DNA of 64,000 nucleotides from Flavobacterium sp. CBA20B-1 (GTDB lineage Bacteria > Bacteroidota > Bacteroidia > Flavobacteriales > Flavobacteriaceae): assembly GCF_028473145.1 (NCBI RefSeq), contig NZ_CP092370.1, forward strand, positions 1,798,001 through 1,862,000, written 5' to 3'. A program made the position numbers and the translations under genes. A model generated the notes under the pieces. That model was not told the origin of the DNA. It worked only from the letters and a program-made list of their open reading frames with translations, and did no database searches. Within the stretch, counting starts at the first letter, position 1. Each line of letters opens with the position of its first letter. Below, piece after piece: positions 9,101-17,133 of the stretch.

Positions 9101-9856
9101 TTGAATATAGCAGTTTTAGGCGCGGGGTGGTTAGGAACCAAATTGGCACAGGTATTAAGTAAAAATCATACGGTAAAGGTTTCGGTAACTACCAATGAAA
9201 AAAAAGAGCTTTTGCAAACGCAAGGTTTGAACGCTTTTACAGTAGCGTTGTCACTAAATGGTGTATCGGGCAGTTTGGATTTTTTTAAAAATGTAGATGT
9301 TTTGATATGCACACTAACGCCACAACCCGTTGCTGTTTTTTATTCTTTAGCCGATGTATTAAAAAAACACGCTATTAAAAATATCATAGTTTGCAGCTCC
9401 ACCGGCATTTATCAAGATTGTGAAGGAATTGTAAAAGAATCAAGTGCTTTAAAGCTAACTATTCCAAAGGTAGAACTACTCAAAAATATCGAAGATGTTT
9501 TTTTGACAGATGCTGCATTTAACGCTACCATTCTACGCCTTGGTGGATTAATCGGAAAAAACAGACATCCTGTAAAACATTTAGCCAAAAAAGACCAGAT
9601 TGCAGATGGAAATGAACCTGTAAACATTGTGTATCAAGACACCATTTTAAAAACCATTTGCCTATTACTTAAACAACCATTGCCTAATACGGTTTTTAAT
9701 CTAGTGGAAACAGACCACAGAACAAAAGAAGCTTTTTACCAAGATGCCGCAAAAGAACATGGCATATCTTTACCACCGTTTTCATATACTTCTTCGCCCA
9801 AAAACCGAGTAGTATCAAAAGAGAAAATAGAAAGCTTTTTAGATATAAACCCCTGA
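9101..9856 (+). CDS. NAD(P)-binding SDR/epimerase-like protein
   Basis: 251-residue Rossmann protein: VLGAGWLGTKLAQVL at the N-terminus is a GxGxxG nucleotide-binding loop of the YeeZ/extended-SDR type. The later STGIYQDCEG and TILRLGGLIGKNRHPVKHL match the active-site and substrate regions of that group. The only plausible start is TTG at 9101, one base after the stop of the GNAT-nitrilase gene; no ATG precedes the glycine loop. Translational coupling would explain the weak start. Substrate unknown; probably an oxidoreductase or epimerase acting on a nucleotide sugar or small metabolite. Confidence 0.8.
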   Translation: MNIAVLGAGWLGTKLAQVLSKNHTVKVSVTTNEKKELLQTQGLNAFTVALSLNGVSGSLDFFKNVDVLICTLTPQPVAVFYSLADVLKKHAIKNIIVCSSTGIYQDCEGIVKESSALKLTIPKVELLKNIEDVFLTDAAFNATILRLGGLIGKNRHPVKHLAKKDQIADGNEPVNIVYQDTILKTICLLLKQPLPNTVFNLVETDHRTKEAFYQDAAKEHGISLPPFSYTSSPKNRVVSKEKIESFLDINP

Positions 9857-9956
9857 AAATTAATTTTTTTTCATCCCACTCCAAACCAATTATTCCTTAA
9901 TTTTAATTAAATTTGAGCAACACTAAAGAAATCAGTATATTATAAAATAGCCAAAC

Positions 9957-12164
9957 ATGATGCTTAAATTTATTCTTACAAGCTTTTTATTTTGCTTGTG
10001 CCTTTTCGCTTTTCCTCAAGAAAATCAGCGTCCTAAAGTTGGGTTAGTTCTCAGTGGTGGTGGTGCAAAAGGTTTGGCCCATATTGGTGTTTTAAAAGTA
10101 CTTGAAGAAGAAGGTGTACAAGTAGATTATATTGCGGGTACCAGTATGGGAGCTATAATTGGTGGTTTGTATGCATCGGGATACACCGCCAATCAGTTAG
10201 ATTCTATCTTTAAATCGGTTGATGCCGATGCTCTTTTGCAGGATTATATCCCTAGAAATTCCAAGTCGTTTTATGAAAAAAGAAACGATGAAATTTATGC
10301 ATTGCAGCTTCCGTTTGATCAATTCAAAATAGGAAGTCCCGTTTCGCTTTCAAAAGGCATGTACAACTATAACTTATTAAACAAATTGCTGGCACATGTA
10401 CGTTACGAAAATGATTTTGCGCAATTGCCCATTCCTTTTCTTTGCGTGGCTACCGATGTGGTTACAGGGGAAGCCGTGGTGCTTGAAAAAGGAAATTTGG
10501 CACAAAGTATTTTGGCTAGTGGCGCGTTTCCCTCTTTATACACGCCTGTTGAAATAGACAATCGTTTGTTGATAGACGGCGGCGTGGTTAATAATTATCC
10601 TATAAATGAATTACGCGATAAAGGTGTAGATGTAATTATTGGTGTGGATGTGCAAGACGGCAAAAAAGACCGCAGCGAAATAAAAGGCGTTTTTGATATT
10701 TTAATGCAAATTGCCAACTACAGTATGTATCAAGGGATGGAAGAAAAGAAAAATGCCACTGATATTTACATGAAACCCGATATTTCAAACTTCTCTGTTG
10801 TAACTTTTGATAAAGGAAACGAAATCATTCAAAAAGGAATCGATGCTGCCCGAGAAAAAACGGCAGACTTACAAAAAATCAGCAATGGTTACACAAAAAA
10901 GAAACTTCCTGAATATTTATTACACGATGATTTGGCTATCAAAGAAGTAAAAATAAACACTTTAAAAAATTACAACAAAGATTATGTTTTTGGAAAATTG
11001 GGCTATTTTAAAGAACAATGTGTATCGTTTAACGAATTGAAACACGGCATCACCAATCTAAATGCCACTCAAAATTTCAGCAGTATTAATTATCATTTTG
11101 AAAAAGGCGACGATACAGGCGATTATTTAGTGTTGCATCTAAAGGAAAATACCATAAACCGCTTTTTAAAATTTGGTTTGCATTTCGACAATTTGTATAA
11201 AAGTGCCGCATTAGTAAATATAACCCAAAAAAAGCTTCTTTTTAAAAACGATGTAGCTTCGCTTGATTTTGTTTTTGGCGACAATGTGCGATACAATTTT
11301 AATTACTTTATAGACAATGGATTACGATGGAGTTTTGGTGCACAAAGCAGACTTAATAAATTCAAATACAATGTGTTAACCGATGAAAAACCCATTATTA
11401 CCGACCAGTTTTTTACATTAGAAACGTTCAGCACCAAATTTACCGATTTAACCAACCGTTTATATCTGCAAAATTATTACAACAATAAATTTCTTATTGG
11501 CTTGGGCTTAGAACACAAATACCAAATTGTGGATATAAGCAATGTAAACCTCAGCAAAAATTGGTTAGACAACAGCCACTATGTCAGTTCATATTTTAAT
11601 GTAGTTTTAGATACGTATGACAATAAATACTTCCCCACGCAAGGTTTAAATTTCAACGCAGAAATTAAACACACCTTTATATCGTCAGACTATAACGAAA
11701 ACTTTGAACCCTTTACACAAATCAATGGCGAATTGGGAACTGTAAAAACATTTTTTGATCGCATTTCCTTTGAAGCAAAAGCAGACGTGGGCTTAACCAT
11801 TGGCAGCTTGCCATCAACTAACCTGAATTATTTTTTAGGTGGATACGGTTTTCAATCAATATCTAACATCAAACCCTTTTTTGGCTATGATTTTTTAAGT
11901 TTAAATGCCAACACCTATCTAAAAGCCCTTTTAAGAGTGGATTACCGTTTCTACAAAAAACACCATCTCAATTTCACTGCCAATTATATACACTTGCAAA
12001 ACGCTATGTTTCAATACAACGATTGGTTAGAACAACCCATAAAATCGGGGTATGCGTTGGGTTATGGTTTTCAAACAGTTATTGGTCCATTAGAAATTAA
12101 ACAATCCTATTCGCCCGAGGTAAAAAAGCATTACACTTGGTTTAGTTTAGGCTTTTGGTTTTAA
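9957..12164 (+). CDS. Patatin-like phospholipase with outer-membrane barrel
   Basis: 735-residue protein with signal peptide (FILTSFLFCLCLFAFPQ). A patatin domain follows: oxyanion loop GGGAKG at 34-39, nucleophile Ser63 in GTSMG and catalytic Asp207 in DGG. The region from about 330 contains a POTRA-like segment (IKEVKINTLKNYNKDYVFGKLG), and the last 350 residues are rich in barrel strands, ending YTWFSLGFWF with a terminal Phe. This is the PlpD-like or 'surface antigen' architecture, in which the patatin domain is coupled to a BamA-type barrel; the enzyme is predicted to hydrolyse phospholipids at the outer membrane or be exported by its own barrel. Monocistronic. Confidence 0.92.
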   Translation: MMLKFILTSFLFCLCLFAFPQENQRPKVGLVLSGGGAKGLAHIGVLKVLEEEGVQVDYIAGTSMGAIIGGLYASGYTANQLDSIFKSVDADALLQDYIPRNSKSFYEKRNDEIYALQLPFDQFKIGSPVSLSKGMYNYNLLNKLLAHVRYENDFAQLPIPFLCVATDVVTGEAVVLEKGNLAQSILASGAFPSLYTPVEIDNRLLIDGGVVNNYPINELRDKGVDVIIGVDVQDGKKDRSEIKGVFDILMQIANYSMYQGMEEKKNATDIYMKPDISNFSVVTFDKGNEIIQKGIDAAREKTADLQKISNGYTKKKLPEYLLHDDLAIKEVKINTLKNYNKDYVFGKLGYFKEQCVSFNELKHGITNLNATQNFSSINYHFEKGDDTGDYLVLHLKENTINRFLKFGLHFDNLYKSAALVNITQKKLLFKNDVASLDFVFGDNVRYNFNYFIDNGLRWSFGAQSRLNKFKYNVLTDEKPIITDQFFTLETFSTKFTDLTNRLYLQNYYNNKFLIGLGLEHKYQIVDISNVNLSKNWLDNSHYVSSYFNVVLDTYDNKYFPTQGLNFNAEIKHTFISSDYNENFEPFTQINGELGTVKTFFDRISFEAKADVGLTIGSLPSTNLNYFLGGYGFQSISNIKPFFGYDFLSLNANTYLKALLRVDYRFYKKHHLNFTANYIHLQNAMFQYNDWLEQPIKSGYALGYGFQTVIGPLEIKQSYSPEVKKHYTWFSLGFWF

Positions 12165-12234
12165 AATGAGGTTCTTTTTTAAATGATTCTTTTTATTTTT
12201 TCTTAAATTTAATACATCTCAAAAAAATAGTTTT

Positions 12235-12242
12235 TATATTTG
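12235..12242 (+). promoter_or_regulatory. Bacteroidota -7 promoter box
   Basis: TATATTTG, an exact TAnnTTTG. No clear -33 TTTG at the usual distance. The nearest ATG (12249) is only 6 nt downstream. Confidence 0.45.
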
Positions 12243-12248
12243 TTAGGT

Positions 12249-12311
12249 ATGAAAACATGGCAAGGATTATTATCAAAACTTAAATACTTCATTAAACGCA
12301 ACCCCGAATGA
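12249..12311 (+). CDS. Possible 20-residue cationic peptide ORF
   Basis: A 21-codon open frame (20 residues) beginning MKTWQGLLSK and ending IKRNPE, with one Trp, five basic residues and an amphipathic hydrophobic pattern. It starts 6 nt after a perfect -7 box, so its mRNA would be leaderless or nearly so. It ends 47 bp before the homogentisate dioxygenase start and could be a leader peptide, a small membrane-active peptide or chance. There is no homology evidence; coding status is uncertain. Confidence 0.3.
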   Translation: MKTWQGLLSKLKYFIKRNPE

Positions 12312-12358
12312 AGAAGGCAATGCTATGCTTTTATTTATTAATTAAAAACAAATAAACT

Positions 12359-13516
12359 ATGCCTTTATATCATAAATTAGGAAAAATTCCGCACAAACGC
12401 CACATACAATTCCGCAAACCAAACGGCGGATTTTATTACGAGCAGCTTTTTGGCACGGTTGGTTTCGATGGCATGTCGTCAAACATGTATCATGAGCACC
12501 GCCCTACGCAAGTAAAAGAAATCAAGGGTTCTTATAGCGTGGCACCGAAAATTGCCCGAAAAAACAACATACAGTCTTACCGTTTGCGTGGTTTTCAAGT
12601 GCCTCCTACCCCCGATTTTTTAGAAAGCCGCAAAGCGGTTTTAACAAACAGCGATTGCACCATTACTTTGGCTGCACCTACAAACAAAACCCAAGATTAT
12701 TTCTATAAAAATACCGACGCCGACGAATTGATTTTTATTCACAAAGGAACCGGTAAATTGCGCACCATATTAGGGAATTTAGATTTTAAATACGGTGATT
12801 ATTTATTGATTCCGCGCGGAGTGATTTATAAAATTGATTTCGACACAGAAGATAATCGTTTGTTTATTGTAGAATCGCGCAGACCCATTTACACACCAAA
12901 ACGCTACCGCAACTGGTTTGGTCAGCTATTAGAACATTCCCCTTTTTGCGAACGCGATATTCGCCGCCCGGAAGAATTGGAAACCTATGATGAAAAAGGC
13001 GATTTCTTGATCAAAGTTCGCAAACAAGACGAAATTTTTGATATGGTATATGCAACTCATCCTTTTGATGTGGTTGGATACGATGGATATAATTTTCCAT
13101 ACGCCTTTTCAATACACGATTTTGAACCCATCACAGGACGTATTCATCAACCACCACCAGTGCATCAAACATTTGAAACCGATGCGTTTGTAGTGTGCTC
13201 ATTTGTTCCGCGTTTGTATGACTATCATCCAGAATCAATCCCAGCACCTTACAATCACAGCAACATTGATTCAGACGAAGTATTGTATTATGTAGATGGT
13301 GATTTTATGAGCCGAAACGACATCGAAGCCGGACACATTTCTTTGCATCCAGCAGGAATTCCGCACGGACCACACCCTGGAGCAATGGAACGAAGCATTG
13401 GCAAAGTAGATACACAAGAATTAGCCGTAATGGTTGATACATTCAAGCCGTTGATGGTTACCGAAGAAGCAATGAAAATTGCCGATGAACAATATTATCA
13501 ATCATGGTTAGATTAA
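12359..13516 (+). CDS. hmgA: Homogentisate 1,2-dioxygenase
   Basis: Opens the aromatic ring of homogentisate in tyrosine/phenylalanine degradation, giving maleylacetoacetate. 385 residues with the bicupin fold; the iron-site region is recognisable in GRIHQPPPVHQTFETDAFVV and in the C-terminal HPAGIPHGPHPGAMERS, which carries the metal-binding His and second-shell residues. It is somewhat shorter than animal enzymes (about 445) but usual for Bacteroidota. It is first in a cluster with the CCC-motif protein and 4-hydroxyphenylpyruvate dioxygenase, the preceding enzyme of the same pathway. Cytoplasmic. Confidence 0.95.
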   Translation: MPLYHKLGKIPHKRHIQFRKPNGGFYYEQLFGTVGFDGMSSNMYHEHRPTQVKEIKGSYSVAPKIARKNNIQSYRLRGFQVPPTPDFLESRKAVLTNSDCTITLAAPTNKTQDYFYKNTDADELIFIHKGTGKLRTILGNLDFKYGDYLLIPRGVIYKIDFDTEDNRLFIVESRRPIYTPKRYRNWFGQLLEHSPFCERDIRRPEELETYDEKGDFLIKVRKQDEIFDMVYATHPFDVVGYDGYNFPYAFSIHDFEPITGRIHQPPPVHQTFETDAFVVCSFVPRLYDYHPESIPAPYNHSNIDSDEVLYYVDGDFMSRNDIEAGHISLHPAGIPHGPHPGAMERSIGKVDTQELAVMVDTFKPLMVTEEAMKIADEQYYQSWLD

Positions 13517-13527
13517 TAAATATATAA

Positions 13528-13980
13528 ATGTTTCAAAGAAAACTACCTGCCGATCCCAGTGCATTAGTGCTCGCAATTGTTGCTTTGTGCATGGCAATTC
13601 TTTTTGGTTGCTGTGGGCTTTCGTTTGTTGGCTTGGCACTTTCAATAATTGGACTTGTAAGCGCCAATAAAAGTTTAAAAGAGTACCAAGTAAATCCAGA
13701 AACATATTCTCATAACAGTAGAGAAAATGTAAATACGGCACGCATCATCAACATTATTGCACTCGTTATAAACGGTCTCATCACTTTGGCTTTTGTAGTG
13801 TATCTAGTCATTACTGGTTCTTTTATGTTCTCAGCAATTAGAGAAGAAATGAACAAATCTAAAACCGATACATTATCGAGAATTGATGACGAAGAATGGG
13901 ATTACGAAGCAGAAGAAGACAGCATTTATATTTATACCGATTCATTGAATCAACCACAAGATTCACTGAGTCAAGAATAA
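13528..13980 (+). CDS. CCC-motif membrane protein
   Basis: 150-residue membrane protein belonging to the Bacteroidota-specific CCC-motif family. The N-terminal half has two membrane helices with a Cys-rich, glycine-rich turn (LCMAILFGCCGLSFVGLAL), followed by a conserved cytosolic linker (GLVSANKSLKEYQVNPETY) and a third helix (ARIINIIALVINGLITLAFV). The C-terminal 40 residues are strongly acidic. It lies 11 bp after hmgA and 32 bp before hpd, so co-transcription is likely, but family members occur in many contexts and no specific link to tyrosine degradation is known. Confidence 0.85.
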   Translation: MFQRKLPADPSALVLAIVALCMAILFGCCGLSFVGLALSIIGLVSANKSLKEYQVNPETYSHNSRENVNTARIINIIALVINGLITLAFVVYLVITGSFMFSAIREEMNKSKTDTLSRIDDEEWDYEAEEDSIYIYTDSLNQPQDSLSQE

Positions 13981-14012
13981 AACAACAATAGTAACAAAAT
14001 ACAGCAATTATT

Positions 14013-15173
14013 ATGTCAAAAGAATTAAAATCTGTAGAATACGGATTAGAAAAAATATTTGAAGGAGCACAAGATTTCTTACCAATTTTAGGTACAGATT
14101 ATGTTGAATTTTATGTAGGAAATGCAAAACAGGCAGCTCACTTCTACAAAACGGCATTCGGTTTTCAGTCTGAAGCCTATTCAGGATTAGAAACAGGCGT
14201 TCGCGACCGTGCTTCGTATGTTATTAAGCAAGATAAAATCAGAATTGTTTTAACAACTGCTTTAAACTCAGAATCACCAATCGGCGAACACGTTAAAAAA
14301 CATGGCGACGGAGTTAAAGTAATCGCATTGTGGGTAGAAGATGCACGTGCTGCTTATGAAGAAACCACCAAGCGCGGTGCAGTATCTTTCATGGAGCCAA
14401 CCGTATCATCAGACGAAAATGGAGAAATTATTCAAGCAGGTATTTTTGCTTATGGCGAAACCGTTTTTCTATTCACCGAGCGTAAAAACTACAATGGATT
14501 GTTTATGCCAGGATACGTGAAATGGGAAAGCGATTACAACCCAGCTCCGGTTGGTTTAAAATTTATCGACCACATGGTGGGCAACGTTGGTTGGAACCAA
14601 ATGAACGTTTGGGTGAAATGGTTTGAAGATATTATGGGCTTTGTAAACTTCCTTTCGTTTGACGATAAACAAATTACCACCGAATATTCGGCTTTAATGT
14701 CTAAAGTAATGGCCAACGGAAACGGGCGCATCAAATTCCCTATCAACGAGCCAGCAGAAGGTAAAAAACGTTCACAAATCGAAGAGTACTTAGACTTTTA
14801 CGAAGGTGCAGGCGTGCAACACATTGCAGTAGCTACCGACGACATTATTAAAACCGTTGCCGATATGAAAGCGCGTGGAGTAGAATTTTTATCTACACCG
14901 CCCCAAGCCTATTACGATGCCATTCCAGAGCGTTTAAAAGACCACATGGATAAATTTAAAGAAGATATAAACGAATTACAAAAATTAGGTATCATGATTG
15001 ATGCCGATGAAGAAGGATACTTGTTGCAAATTTTCACGAAACCCGTAGAAGATCGCCCTACTTTGTTCTTTGAAGTAATTCAACGCATGGGTGCTCGTGG
15101 ATTTGGTGCTGGTAACTTTAAAGCGTTATTTGAATCAATTGAAAGAGAGCAAGAAAAGCGTGGAACTCTTTAA
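14013..15173 (+). CDS. hpd: 4-hydroxyphenylpyruvate dioxygenase
   Basis: Converts 4-hydroxyphenylpyruvate to homogentisate, the step before HmgA. 386 residues made of two vicinal-oxygen-chelate domains. The iron ligands appear as the His of FIDHMVGNV, the His of VQHIAVATDD and the Glu of LFFEVIQRMGARGFGAGNF in the C-terminal half. Length and the final conserved helix match the family. Together with HmgA it gives the central two steps of tyrosine breakdown. The gene is followed by a separate promoter and a candidate small RNA rather than by a simple terminator. Confidence 0.96.
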   Translation: MSKELKSVEYGLEKIFEGAQDFLPILGTDYVEFYVGNAKQAAHFYKTAFGFQSEAYSGLETGVRDRASYVIKQDKIRIVLTTALNSESPIGEHVKKHGDGVKVIALWVEDARAAYEETTKRGAVSFMEPTVSSDENGEIIQAGIFAYGETVFLFTERKNYNGLFMPGYVKWESDYNPAPVGLKFIDHMVGNVGWNQMNVWVKWFEDIMGFVNFLSFDDKQITTEYSALMSKVMANGNGRIKFPINEPAEGKKRSQIEEYLDFYEGAGVQHIAVATDDIIKTVADMKARGVEFLSTPPQAYYDAIPERLKDHMDKFKEDINELQKLGIMIDADEEGYLLQIFTKPVEDRPTLFFEVIQRMGARGFGAGNFKALFESIEREQEKRGTL

Positions 15174-15241
15174 TTAAAAGTTTTAAAATGTTAAACATAA
15201 GTTAAATAAAAGTTTATGTTTAATGTTTTAAAAAATAAACC

Positions 15242-15249
15242 TACCTTTG
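15242..15249 (+). promoter_or_regulatory. Promoter (-7 box) of candidate small RNA
   Basis: TACCTTTG followed by C, an exact Bacteroidota -7 box TAnnTTTGC, 69 bp after the hpd stop. It predicts a transcript start near 15255. Confidence 0.6.
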
Positions 15250-15254
15250 CACTC

Positions 15255-15370
15255 GCAAAAATAAGGCTTCTATAACCTTATTGGAGTGTAATAAATTTTT
15301 CATAATTTATAGTTTTTTGGTTGGTTAATAGCATAAAAACCTGGTTGGAAACAACTGGGTTTTTTTGTTT
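15255..15370 (+). ncRNA. Candidate structured small RNA with own terminator
   Basis: About 115 nt between a perfect -7 box and an intrinsic terminator, without a credible ORF. Three local stems are visible: ATAAGG/CCTTAT (15261-15266 with 15276-15281), ATAAATT/AATTTAT (15291-15297 with 15304-15310), and the terminator AAACCTGGTT/AACTGGGTTT (15337-15346 with 15353-15362, two G-U pairs) followed by T-rich sequence. A second -7 box (TAACTTTG, 15375-15382) right after the terminator starts the next gene, so the unit is self-contained. I do not recognise a known family; an attenuated leader of the downstream gene is the alternative. Confidence 0.45.
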
Positions 15371-15374
15371 TTAG

Positions 15375-15382
15375 TAACTTTG
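15375..15382 (+). promoter_or_regulatory. Promoter (-7 box) for the DUF3108-kynA-M23 unit
   Basis: TAACTTTG, exact TAnnTTTG, 45 bp before the ATG at 15428 and directly after the preceding terminator. Confidence 0.55.
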
Positions 15383-15427
15383 GAACAGATATTGTTTTGT
15401 ATCTTTCGAACAAAATTGAAAAAGAAT

Positions 15428-16198
15428 ATGAAAAACAACATTTTAGCTATTTTATTTTTTCTAATAACCGCATTAACATTCGGGCAATCATCTGCTTTTA
15501 AGTCGGGCGAGTACTTTAAATTTCAAGTGTCGTATGGCTTTATAAATGCAGGTATTGCAACGTTAGAATTAAAAGAAACCACCTACAACGGCAAAAAAGT
15601 GTATCACGCAAAAGGCGATGGTTATACCACTGGATTGTCTAAAGCCTTTTTTAAAGTAAAAGACGATTATCAAAGTTATTTTGACATCAACACGGGGCAA
15701 CCGTATCGTTTTATCAGAAAAATTAATGAAGGGGGTTACACCAAAAACCAAGAAGGTTTTGTAAACAATGCCAACAACACCATTTTACTGAAAGATTACA
15801 AAGCAAAAAGCCAAAAAACATACAATGTTTCAGATAATATTCAAGACGTTATTTCTGCTTTTTACTATTTGCGTAATCACGACAAAATAGACAACATGAA
15901 AGTAGGCGAAACCATACAAATTGATATGTTTTTTGACGACGAAACCTTTAAATTTAAACTAAAATTTATGGGTTATGAAAAAATTAAAACTAAATTTGGT
16001 ACGGTAAACGCCATGAAGTTTCGTCCGTATGTAATGTCAGGGCGTGTTTTTAAAGAAGAAGAAAGTTTAACTCTTTGGGTTTCAAACGATGAAAACAAAG
16101 TTCCGTTAAAAATTCAAGCAAGCTTACTTGTGGGTTCTTTAAAAGCAGAATTAATTCAATACAAAAATTTAAAAACCAATTTGAAAGTCGTAAAATAA
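15428..16198 (+). CDS. DUF3108 domain protein, secreted
   Basis: 256 residues from the ATG at 15428, which starts a clean signal peptide (MKNNILAILFFLITALTFGQ); an upstream ATG at 15365 lies before the -7 box and is rejected. The mature part (SGEYFKFQVSYGFINAGIAT, then a long run of strands to VPLKIQASLLVGSLKAELI) is the DUF3108 fold, a periplasmic beta-rich domain of unknown function common in Bacteroidota and Proteobacteria. The stop overlaps the kynA start, so these genes are coupled, though I know of no functional relation. Confidence 0.88.
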   Translation: MKNNILAILFFLITALTFGQSSAFKSGEYFKFQVSYGFINAGIATLELKETTYNGKKVYHAKGDGYTTGLSKAFFKVKDDYQSYFDINTGQPYRFIRKINEGGYTKNQEGFVNNANNTILLKDYKAKSQKTYNVSDNIQDVISAFYYLRNHDKIDNMKVGETIQIDMFFDDETFKFKLKFMGYEKIKTKFGTVNAMKFRPYVMSGRVFKEEESLTLWVSNDENKVPLKIQASLLVGSLKAELIQYKNLKTNLKVVK

Positions 16199-17133
16199 TG
16201 GAAATTTCAACCGAACGCCTGCAAAAAATTCAAGATTTAGAAGAAAAGTTCAGCAACATCAACCAAAAATTAGACACCCATTTAGAAGGCATGAAATGGC
16301 AAAAGCCTATCACCTACTGGGATTATATTCAAACAGATGCCTTGCTGAATTTGCAAATTCAAAGATCTACCCTGCCCGATGAAATGGTTTTTATCATGTA
16401 TCATCAGGTAAACGAATTATTGTTCAAAATGATTCTTTGGGAAATGGAGCAGGTTTGTTTCGCTGAAAATTTAACAACTACTTTTTTTACAGACCGCTTG
16501 GGAAGAATTTCGCGTTATTTCGATATGCTCACCACATCGTTCACCATTATGCGCGATGGAATGGACACCGATCAGTATCTTAAATTCCGCAACACCCTAA
16601 CCCCTGCCAGTGGCTTTCAAAGTGCACAGTATCGTTTGATAGAATTTGCTTCAACCGATTTAATTAATTTAATTGATGCCCGTTACCGCGATACAATCGA
16701 CCGAAACACGCCTTATGAGCATGCCCTAGAGCACATGTACTGGCAAGCAGCTGGAAAAGATTACAAAACCGGTAAAAAATCATACCTTATCAATGAATTC
16801 GAAAGAAAATACAAAAAAGAATTTATTGATTTCATGGAAAAATACAACACTGCAAACTTGTGGCAAACGTTTAAACAACTTCCTTTGGAAGATCAACAAA
16901 ATGAAGAATTGCGAGAAGCCATGCGCCATTACGACAAAACGGTGAACATCACTTGGGTAATGGGACACTTTAATGCGGCCAAAAAATATATTGAAAGCGA
17001 AGCTGGTCCGCAAGAAGCTACAGGCGGTAGTGATTGGAAAAAATACATGTTGCCACAATATCAAAGAAGAATTTTCTTTCCAGAATTGTGGAGCGAAGAA
17101 GAATTAGCCAATTGGGGCAAAGATGCTTTGTAA
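16198..17133 (+). CDS. kynA: Tryptophan 2,3-dioxygenase
   Basis: Heme enzyme opening the indole ring of tryptophan to N-formylkynurenine, first step of the kynurenine route. 311 residues, all helical. The substrate and heme region YHQVNELLFKMILWEMEQV and the signature TPASGFQSAQYRLIEF are both present, as is the C-terminal WVMGHFNAAKKYI. Its start overlaps the DUF3108 stop and its stop overlaps the ATG of the M23 gene (TAATG), so the three are translationally coupled. The surrounding tyrosine catabolism genes make this an aromatic amino acid degradation region. Confidence 0.95.
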   Translation: MEISTERLQKIQDLEEKFSNINQKLDTHLEGMKWQKPITYWDYIQTDALLNLQIQRSTLPDEMVFIMYHQVNELLFKMILWEMEQVCFAENLTTTFFTDRLGRISRYFDMLTTSFTIMRDGMDTDQYLKFRNTLTPASGFQSAQYRLIEFASTDLINLIDARYRDTIDRNTPYEHALEHMYWQAAGKDYKTGKKSYLINEFERKYKKEFIDFMEKYNTANLWQTFKQLPLEDQQNEELREAMRHYDKTVNITWVMGHFNAAKKYIESEAGPQEATGGSDWKKYMLPQYQRRIFFPELWSEEELANWGKDAL

